Positions 57,090 to 64,000 of a stretch of DNA of 64,000 nt are shown one piece after another; positions within the stretch are counted from its first letter, which is position 1, and every line of letters starts with the position of its first letter. The notes beneath the pieces were generated by a model. It had not been told where the DNA came from. It was given only the letters and a program-made list of their open reading frames with translations, and ran no database searches. A program made the translations under genes and the position numbers. The stretch covers positions 2,356,001 through 2,420,000 of the forward strand of contig CM065322.1 of the NCBI GenBank assembly GCA_033032175.1, read 5' to 3'. The DNA is from Saturnia japonica (lineage: Eukaryota; Arthropoda; Insecta; Lepidoptera; Saturniidae).

Positions 57090-57309
57090 GTACCTTTTTC
57101 CATTCCTGCGCCTTCGCTTCGTCGCATAGACAGTGCCGAGCTGGTTGGATTGTTGCTGAGGCAGCGTCGGTGGCGGCCGGAGCAGGGCTGGGTCCACGCA
57201 TCCCTCCAGCGCGTACCCAGCCTGCCCACCCCAGCCGCACAGCTGCAGTTTCGGCTCCGCTGCTATCTTGCCGGCTTACTGCGACTCGCACTATCCGCAA
57301 GCAACTAAC
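57090..57309 (+). other. GC-rich open frame, possible exon, unassigned
   Basis: GC-rich, unlike its surroundings. One plus frame stays open from the LINE boundary to TAA at about 57308: IPAPSLRRRIDSAELVGLLL, RQRRWRPEQGWVHASLQRVP, SLPTPAAQLQFRLRCYLAGL, then the first tandem-repeat unit. The composition is protein-like, but open frames also exist on the other strand, as expected in GC-rich DNA. No splice sites or family are recognised. Confidence 0.3.
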
Positions 57310-57672
57310 CGTTGCTAAGCACTATCGAGTCAAATGGCATCGGCTTTATTGCATTCCAATTTTCTCTTTGTAATTCTAAATGTAAAACTCTTGCTTCGTA
57401 CTGTTTTGATCTGTCTGCGACTCGCACTATCCGCGAGTAACTAACCGTTGCCAAGCACTATCGAGTTAAGTGGCATCGGTTTTATTGCATTCCAATTTTC
57501 TCTTTGTAAATCTAAATTTAAATTCTCGCTGTAGTATCGTTTTTATCTTGCTGCGACTTGCACTATCTGCGAGCAACCAATCGTTGCTGAGCACTATCGA
57601 GTCAATTAACATCGGTTTTATTGAAATCCAATTTTTTTTTCTATTTATAAAGTTAAAACTCTTGCTTCAGAT
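57280..57672 (+). repeat. 136-bp tandem repeat, about three units
   Basis: Units start at 57280, 57416 and 57552, each with 'tgcgact(c/t)gcactatc' then 'aaccgttgc', 'aagcactatcgagt' and 'gcattccaattttctctttg'. The first two are exactly 136 bp. The third is about 120 bp and more diverged. Function unknown. Confidence 0.92.
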
Positions 57673-58559
57673 TAACAATTTTGTTTTTCCAATTGCTTGA
57701 TGACATTTTAGTTGATTTTATTTGAATATATAAATAACTATTTCAAATCAATGTTGAAAGTAATTTTGCGTTTGTTTATTTTTTATATGTACGATACGCA
57801 ATGCACTAAATAATTTAAACTGAATTAAATTGGAAACTCGTAACGGCAATGCCCTTAATTCTGAAGATTTTTACCTTGCGAATATTACCTACAATAGATT
57901 CGTAATTACTTAGGTAAAGATCCGGCGGTAAACATCTGTAATTAGTTGTCTAAACGTTCCTTCAAAGAAATAATTAGTTAATAAATGTCCTTTGTTTACC
58001 CTTGCTCAATATTTATTCTAAAATAAATAATAAAAAATAAACAAATATTTAATTAAATTATTTGTATGAAATTATATACCTACCTAAAGCTTCTTTGTAT
58101 GAAATATTGCACAGATAAGAAATTAAAATCATTAATCATTTTTATTTTTAGAATGTTCGATTTATTGAATTTTTTTTTACTTATTATTATTTTTTCGTAT
58201 TTGGAAGAGTATTTTTTGAGCTTCGTAAATTATTTACAATTACAAAATCGGGAATACTAATTGGAAGATATGTGATTATATTATCAATTGTACATTATTT
58301 TAGGATCACTTTACACTGTTTTTATCATTTTATTGTTGTTCGTTTAACACTTGACCCCTACCGTTTTTACCACTAGAGGTCACTGTTTAGAATCGATCGA
58401 TTACTTTACCAACAAACTGTACACATGTAAAGGTCACTTTATAAATCCAATGTTTAAAATCAGCGTACAGAGCACTTATTAGACATATCAACATCACTTG
58501 CCATTTCTATTATATCGTATTGTATTTTTAATACACGTGTGTTCAAGTAAAGTCCAAAA
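57673..58559. other. No feature recognised
   Basis: Very AT-rich. The 64-codon frame at 58066-58260 is low-complexity hydrophobic. Confidence 0.45.
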
Positions 58560-58740
58560 CAAAACCGCGTGGCGCCGCCGGCGAGCGCCCGATGTGGTTT
58601 GCTGGTGGTTCTCTACAGACCCTTAACCGATGTAGGCGTTGCCGATCGAGGCCACGCCTTCTCAAGTTAACCACCAATCACGATTCCCCGGCATCATCAA
58701 AGAGCATACTGGGACGCACTGAGTGACGTATGTTTTTTTT
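58560..58740. other. GC-rich block, unassigned
   Basis: 'gtggcgccgccggcgagcgc' through 'aggccacgccttctcaagtt'. No long frame, no repeat match. Could be an old exon, a promoter region or a repeat fragment. Confidence 0.3.
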
Positions 58741-59234
58741 TGTTTTTCCTTACTATTGTATTAGGTTATTTTGTTCGTTTGTTTGTGCCCGATCCTCTGA
58801 TGTCAGTTTCGATGTTGGCGTTACGTAGAACGTAGAAAAGATAGTCGTGCTTTTTAAAAAATTGCCATGTCAGGTTTATTTGCAAAATTGCGTTCTTTGA
58901 AAGAGTTTATTTATTTAACGAAAGTGATTTTTGACGTTAACGTGATTAGATCAAACTTTAGTTTTTATTTCCATATCTGTAGTAACTTTAATCATTTACG
59001 GAGCGCACGCAATGGAAGCTCTCAAAAGGAATAAATTTTGCCCGTTTTTACATCAAAAAAAAAAAAACATGTAGGTATGCTCCGCTTCTTTTAATCGTAG
59101 CGTGATATTATATAGCCTATAACCGCCCTAGATAAGTAGGCTAGCCAACATTAAAATAATATTTTTTCCATTCGAATCAGTACTTCCTGAGAATAGGACG
59201 TTCAACCAAACAAACAAACTGTTTAGCTTTATAA
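58741..59234. other. No feature recognised
   Basis: AT-rich spacer. Confidence 0.45.
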
Positions 59235-59500
59235 TATAACATAACATACCATCACACCTGTATCCCCGAAGTGTTAGGCAGAGGTGTACTAATGTACACC
59301 CACAGTTCGCCGAGTATGTTTTTTAGGACCCATGTAATAGGGGGGCGAGCCTATTACCATTAATCGGACACATAGCCAAACTCCAAGCTGCTACTTAGAA
59401 TTTTCATAGGAAATCCCAATAACACTTTGGGCGACCTGGGAATCGAACCCAGGACCTCGATCACAGTAGTCGCCCTTACGACAACTAGGCTAATAATATT
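59235..59500 (-). repeat. Family B SINE, near full length
   Basis: The minus strand begins 'ttagcctagttgtcgtaagg' (box A), has 'cctgggttcgattcccaggt' (box B), 'aagtgttattgggatttcct', 'gtccgattaatggtaatagg', and ends 'acacttcggggatacaggtg' with an ATGTT-rich tail. Confidence 0.85.
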
Positions 59501-59639
59501 ACTAAAGATATTAATATACATAAATATATCTCTAACTAAGTATTCTACAAATCCTAATGAAGATATAAAAATACAATTAATTCTATAGACTCAATTTTTT
59601 TTTAACGAATTGTGCACTGAATTGAACAATTAGGTATGT

Positions 59640-59965
59640 CAATGTCACGTATCTAGAATATTTCACTAATCTTCAGATTTCAAGCAACGCTTTAACAAGA
59701 TGGTGGCTCTCTTGTTAAAACTGTCCAGGGAGTTTTGGTGGCAACTAAAAATTCATGCTCCTACTGATTATTTATAATTCATTTTACATGTGTAAAATAC
59801 CTAATCAAACTATATCTCGCAAATGCCACAAATATTACATAGTACAGAGCCAAATAACTTAAGCTTATTAATTTAAAAAAAAACCATATCACGGCAGATC
59901 TAGATCCCGCCAAAATCTCCGAACACCTACTTATATCCATTATTATTATAATAAAATAAAAACAA
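59640..59965 (+). repeat. Repeat R, best single copy
   Basis: 'caacgctttaacaagatggt', 'ggctctcttgttaaaactgt', 'ccagggagttttggtggcaa', 'attcatgctcctactgatta', 'cacaaatattacatagtaca', 'cggcagatctagatcccgcc'. It relates to 35190, 35720 and the outer parts of the inverted arms at 18104 and 21580. Confidence 0.65.
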
Positions 59966-60004
59966 TAACCTAAGTACGTCCCAGGCGTGCGATGACGTCA
60001 CAAC

Positions 60005-60110
60005 ATGGCCGCCGGACGAGGGCGAGTTTTCGCATTTTCCCCTCAGCCAGCGCCGCGAGTGGTCTCTTACCCCTTGCAATATGTTCAGTTAAATGACACC
60101 GCTTTAAAAG
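60005..60110 (+). CDS. Candidate first coding exon, unknown gene
   Basis: ATG at 60005 in a favourable context (cacaacATGGCC) opens 35 codons, MAAGRGRVFAFSPQPAPRVV then SYPLQYVQLNDTALK, plus one base, and then meets 'aaaagGTAAACG', a donor-like site at 60111. The frame would hit a stop soon after if not spliced (…FKIF*). TGACGTCA (59992-59999) lies just upstream, as in promoters of the CREB/ATF type. The block is GC-richer than its flanks. No family is recognised, and no partner exon was found in the remaining 4 kb. It could equally be part of an unknown transposon, since repeat R ends 40 bp upstream. Confidence 0.35.
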
Positions 60111-60469
60111 GTAAACGTGCTTTGTTCAAAATATTTTAACTTATTGGTCACATCTGAATAAGCTGAATAAGTTTTACAAGAAAGCTGTTTATAGTATCTT
60201 CACTGGTTTTCTAAAAACGCGATAAATTATTATAAACGTACTTTAATTTATGCATATGTACCTACGATTACAAAGAGGTAAAGTTTGTCAGTATGCTTAA
60301 AGGGGTAGTAGGTACTAGAATTATTGATTGAATTTTTTTTTAAATCTTTTGGTGATAGGAGGCGTTGTTCTGACAGATGGATTTAGGCTATTTCTATTAT
60401 TATTTTTATTTTTAAAGTGAGGTATTTATTAGAATAATTTTGTGATAGGCAATATGATATTTTATAAGT
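60111..60469. other. No feature recognised
   Basis: AT-rich. If the exon at 60005 is real, this is intron. Confidence 0.4.
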
Positions 60470-60755
60470 AGATTCTATACGACACTGAGGCTCTTTACGT
60501 GCCATCGTGAATGTTGGGTAATTACTCTCAGTTCACTTTCAACTTTTTTCGAGAAGAAATTTGTATACGTTTTTGCCAACAGAGTTACCGCGTAACTCTG
60601 TGATTTCCTATCTCTTTTGTTTCAACATGCTGATAACAAAACTTGTAACGTTTTCAAGTTGCTTTTAGTGAGAGTATAACACATACATTTAATATAAATT
60701 ACATCTAGCTATGGTATAGTGCGTCTATTTATAAAACGCCATTGGTGATAGATGT
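60470..60755 (+). repeat. Repeat U, copy 2
   Basis: 'gctctttacgtgccatcgtg', 'ttttgccaacagagttaccg', 'atttcctatctcttttgttt', 'gctgataacaaaacttgtaa', 'agtgagagtataacaca', 'ataaaacgccattggtg'. Inverted relative to 35336-35575. Both copies lie near repeat R. Confidence 0.65.
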
Positions 60756-60844
60756 TTTCGTGCTATTAAGTACCTACACAATTAATTTAAGTTGTTACTT
60801 ACTAGATATTTATAATGGATATGTCGCCAGACGTCACACCAAAT

Positions 60845-61035
60845 AAATATGAGGGCACAATTTCACAAAAGACCATTAAAATTAAAAAATATGCAGAGCT
60901 TGTATTATGGTAAAATAACAGCTGATATACATACATATATAGATATTTAACACCCAGACTTACAACTGACAATTATTTTCAACTCACAAAAGTCAGTTTA
61001 GTGCGAGCGGGGATCGAACCCGCTACCTCTTGACT
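60845..61035 (-). repeat. Family C SINE, second copy
   Basis: Box B 'agcgggttcgatccccgctc' on the minus strand, body 'aattgtcagttgtaagtctg' and 'ggtgttaaatatctatatat', as in 14110-14335. The box A region is degraded. Confidence 0.7.
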
Positions 61036-61239
61036 CAATACTTAAGTTACTTGTTACTTTTTAACGCCGTTTTATCTATTAAATGGTATTTCTACATAAA
61101 TAAGTTTTTCCAGCTTAGTTAAGTAATATTTTCACTTAATTTTTTAAAGCAAATAAAATACCTATAAATATGGGTTATATGAAAAATTATTTTGTACTCT
61201 GAGCAGTATTCGTTTGGATTGTTTTTTTATTTATCCGAG

Positions 61240-61335
61240 ACAGGTAAGCACACCTTTCTACGGTAACATGTTTTACTTATAAGTCGAGTAGTCGCGGGTT
61301 CAATACTCGTACATGATGGTTTTTGTTTTGTGAAA
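61240..61335 (+). repeat. tRNA-like SINE head
   Basis: 'gtcgcgggttcaatactcgt' is a box B, with a weak box A near 61245 (acaggtaagcac). The body is not identified. Confidence 0.35.
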
Positions 61336-62454
61336 ATGATGACTATTTTTTTTTATGTTGGCATTATTAATATCTATATACTATACTATATTAGTATATA
61401 GTTATAGGTAACAAATTAATTTTAGTTTAGAATCAAAACTAACCCACATACCTAAAGGTGCCTACTATTATTTAATATTTATTAATTTATCGTTTTATGA
61501 ATATTTTAAGAATGTCTACTTCATCAGAACATTCTAGATCCGAATGCTGCTCTATGTATTGAAATTTCTTTGTTAGACCGACTGTTTTCAGCTTACTAAA
61601 GAAACCCAAAGGTTGATATTGTAGAAGAAAATACACAAACAACTTATCGATAAAATCTAATGAAATCTGAAAAAAATTCATGTTGACATAGAAAATCAAA
61701 CGAAGCTGCTACATTGCATGTTTAAAATACCTTTAAATTAATTTAACAATTGTATATCTTAATTTACAAGAAATTATTATAAGAATTAGGACGTTTATGC
61801 TTATAAAATAAAGGTTTCTAAAGTTGTATGGTAAATAAAATTTATAGGTAACGAACTATGTACTTCACTTGTTATGTGAGGTCTGTATCTACTAATTCAC
61901 TGCTTAAGCGAGAATGTCTTCAAGTCGGTCGTTGTCTGCTTATAAACTGCGTGCAGTCACACAGCACACCTGTTAATCGCTATCGCATCCAGTCAATAGT
62001 GCGGGTCAATAGTAAAGTTAATAGTACGAATACTAAGTCATTCGTACGGATTCAATATCCAAATTACCATGACGTATTGGTAGGTAGAGTCGGTGTTTGT
62101 AACAGTTTGTTGTGATTGTTTTTCATGTAACGTAGTCGCGGCCAGGGTTTACAAATTTTTTTTAATATCAAATGTAGTAAAAAATATATGTAGTACCTAC
62201 CTAGATGGAAAAAATATAGTAGCTTTAAAAAAAACTTTAAAGGAATATTTTTACTACTTGTTATGACATACCAAGTATCGTTCAGAAAGAAATAAAGGCT
62301 ATATTATAATATAATGTTGACTATGTCATTTTATATCCAATAAAATGTGGTAGTTTTCGCCTACTATATATTTTTTTTACTAATATAGTAACTCGGACGG
62401 ACAGAGGTCACAGTCCAAACCGCCATATTAAGTGACCTATTATGACCATTAAAA
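61336..62454. other. No feature recognised
   Basis: AT-rich. Frames at 61699-61487 (minus) and 61858-62115 (plus) have no recognisable domain. A TATA-like 'cttataaac' near 61938 is not supported by other promoter evidence. Confidence 0.4.
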
Positions 62455-62705
62455 TATAACATACTATCACACCTGTAACTCCGAAGGGTTAGGCGGAGGA
62501 GTACTAATGTACACCCTCAGTTCACCGGGGATGTTTTAGGTCCCATGTAATAGGGGCGATACCTAATGCCATTAATCGGGTACAAAACTAAACTCCGAAC
62601 TTCTGCTGAGAATTTCATATAAAAACCCAATAACTCTTTGCTCGGCCTGGGAATCGAACCCAGGGCCTCGAGCATAGCAGTCGTGCTTACGACCATTATG
62701 GTAAC
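62455..62705 (-). repeat. Family B SINE, near full length
   Basis: The minus strand: 'taccataatggtcgtaagca' (box A region), 'cctgggttcgattcccaggc' (box B), 'gagttattgggtttttatat', 'gtacccgattaatggc', 'cccttcggagttacaggtgt'. Confidence 0.85.
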
Positions 62706-62989
62706 TTTAAAATATTCAGTTCATATACTGATTTATATATTTTATACATACGATAGTTGCTGAATAAATCAAATCGAAAAGCGACATAATAAAAAGCAAC
62801 TATAATGAACTTATACTGAATAATAAACATTATGACGCTGTATTAAAATCGTCGGTAACTTTGTTTTTATGTCACATCGTAAAAAAAACTATTTAATATG
62901 CCACAATAATAGCCCATTGTTACCGACATTTTTAATAATAAATGATTATGAATAAATTGTATCTACTAATTTATAACGATTTTTTATCG
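62706..62989. other. No feature recognised
   Basis: AT-rich spacer. Confidence 0.45.
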
Positions 62990-63262
62990 TTTAGAGGCTT
63001 TAGCTATATGGCTACAATTTCACTTTAATCTCTAAGCCTGGTGGAAGACTGGTTTTCAAGTACGGCTGCCGGAACACACCTATAGGTGCTTGGTGACAGA
63101 CTTTCAACCTGGGGATGGTTTTGGCCAGGCGAGCATTACAAATTACCCAACCACCGTACTATAATTTCGTCGCGATATTTTCCCTCACTGGACGCTGAGT
63201 TTCATTGCAGAGATTCGAACTCACCTCAATCGACGCCATATCTGTACACGCTACTACGAGCG
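62990..63262 (-). repeat. Family A SINE
   Basis: The minus strand: 'gtagtagcgtgtacagatat' (near box A), 'gtgagttcgaatctctgcaa' (box B), 'gaaactcagcgtccagtgag', 'cgcctggcc', 'cacctataggtgtgttccgg', and an end at 'gtagccatatagctaaagcc'. Near full length. Confidence 0.75.
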
Positions 63263-63277
63263 ATTATTTTTATAGCA

Positions 63278-63380
63278 ACGTAGGTACCGTAGCGTGTACG
63301 ATCAACGCGACGTAAGTTCGAATCGCTGCGATGAGCCTGAGCTTTTACTAATGGAAATAATCGTAATGAATCTTCATTTA
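63278..63380 (+). repeat. Family A SINE head, head to head with its neighbour
   Basis: 'gtaccgtagcgtgtacgatc', 'gtaagttcgaatcgctgcga' (box B), 'gagcctgagcttttactaat', 'aataatcgtaatgaatct'. It breaks off after about 100 bp. It faces the minus-strand copy just to the left. Confidence 0.65.
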
Positions 63381-63429
63381 CTATTAGGTGAGATCGCGGA
63401 TAAACGGGTTTTTATAAAACACCATCGGA

Positions 63430-63660
63430 GCCCCGCGGCTTCTCACGCGATTATGAAGTACTAATTAGTTTTATCTCGTAATTTTATTTTTACTCATAAT
63501 ATTGAGAATTCTTAATACTTCCCGTGTAGATATATAATTTCATAAAAATTACTACATATTTTACTATACTTATGGCCTATAAATTTTAGAATGACGTAGA
63601 AGTATATTGCTTCCCGTGTAAAAAAATCCAAAAAAATCGGTTAAAACAATAAAGAAAAAC
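63430..63660 (-). mobile_element. Family 4 Helitron-like repeat
   Basis: The plus strand has 'gagccccgcggcttctcacg' (reverse of a GC-rich tail), and the minus strand further in has 'accgatttttttggattttt' and 'tacacgggaagcaatatact', as in 36955-37121. The exact CTAG end is not seen. Confidence 0.5.
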
Positions 63661-63784
63661 TATTTTGTAAGATCTCTTTCTGTGATCACGTTTGATGTGA
63701 CCAAAGTGTATGTGAAATGGTAGATTAAAGTATTCCTCGGCCCCTAGCCAGATTAGATAAAAATCATCCCTTCTCTTATGCAAA

Positions 63785-64000
63785 TTAATGACTTAAAAAG
63801 ATTAGTAGGGTCATACATACCTCGAAAACCCACTTCACTGTTATAATGGGAGACTTTAAAGCAAAGCTGGGCAAAAGAGATGGTGAAGAGTTGGGAGTGG
63901 GGCAATTTGGTTATGGGCAACGGAACCCTAGGGGCCAGAGGTTGGCCGATTTTATGGAGAAAGAGGGACTGTCTATGATGAACTCTTTCTTCCAGAAGCC
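63785..64000 (+). pseudogene. RTE-type LINE, endonuclease domain, cut by window end
   Basis: The frame KKISRVIHTSKTHFTVIMGD, FKAKLGKRDGEELGVGQFGY, GQRNPRGQRLADFMEKEGLS, MMNSFFQKP is the C-terminal half of the apurinic-type endonuclease that nicks the target in RTE elements (often labelled craniofacial development protein 2-like in insect annotations). It is open to the last base, so the reverse transcriptase may follow outside the window. Upstream of about 63785 the frame meets a stop, so the N-terminal half is missing or shifted. The usual GDFNAK motif reads GDFKAK: the conserved Asn is Lys. Confidence 0.85.

Noticed and set aside
61930..62000. TATA-like 'cttataaac' with downstream 'cagtca' as a promoter
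   Set aside because: Spacing to the initiator-like motif is wrong and no coding frame follows.
1..64000. CRISPR array, operon or bacterial-type defence system
   Set aside because: No regularly spaced direct repeats with unique spacers, no bacterial gene packing, and all recognisable proteins are eukaryotic transposon products.

Overview
The window is 64 kb of AT-rich eukaryotic DNA, most likely lepidopteran (moth or butterfly). There is no bacterial-style gene layout, no operon, and no intact long open reading frame. What can be read is a dense, nested graveyard of transposable elements. The lepidopteran call rests on the element mix: many short non-autonomous Helitron-like copies ending in CTAG with a 'gcgaagccacgggcacagctag' type hairpin (Lep1-like by eye), several tRNA-headed SINE families, CR1/Jockey-type LINE 3' ends with a shared 3'UTR, and RTE-type LINE ends with an ATG-repeat tail. 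The species cannot be named from the sequence alone.

Layout. 0-9 kb: a decayed Helitron, an RTE-type LINE 3' end, a palindromic MITE, an inverted SINE pair, and a complete but broken Tc1-like transposon with TA duplications (5247-6842). 9-18 kb: Helitron families 1 and 2, a mariner with both terminal repeats (13068-14101), and a LINE 3' end split by a Helitron (15001-15690). 18-22 kb: a large inverted-repeat structure (arms 18104-18510 and 21226-21580) enclosing a Tc1 fossil and a Helitron end. 22-33 kb: two more LINE 3' ends, a second mariner fossil (25480-26560), Helitrons, and an inverted pair of tRNA-like units. 33-47 kb: a Helitron carrying a nested DDE transposon, repeats of unknown class, a LINE tail at 44.5-45.2 kb, and two Helitrons abutting tail to tail at CTAG. 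47-57 kb: SINEs, a second copy of the MITE, a pogo-like element whose transposase has lost its catalytic core (50811-52686), and a LINE reverse-transcriptase pseudogene interrupted by an RTE tail. 57-64 kb: a 136-bp tandem repeat beside a GC-rich open frame, more SINEs, one small candidate host first exon (60005-60110), and the start of an RTE-type endonuclease running off the window end.

The elements do not form a joint pathway. They are independent insertions whose nesting gives a relative chronology. Host coding content is unproven. The best candidates are the short exon-like frame at 60005-60110 (good start context, followed by a GTAAAC donor-like site) and the GC-rich frame at 57090-57309. 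I found no ribosomal or canonical tRNA gene, no CRISPR array, and no convincing new multi-gene system. The most unusual objects are the core-deleted pogo element, the 3.5-kb inverted-repeat structure, and the inverted tRNA-like pair.
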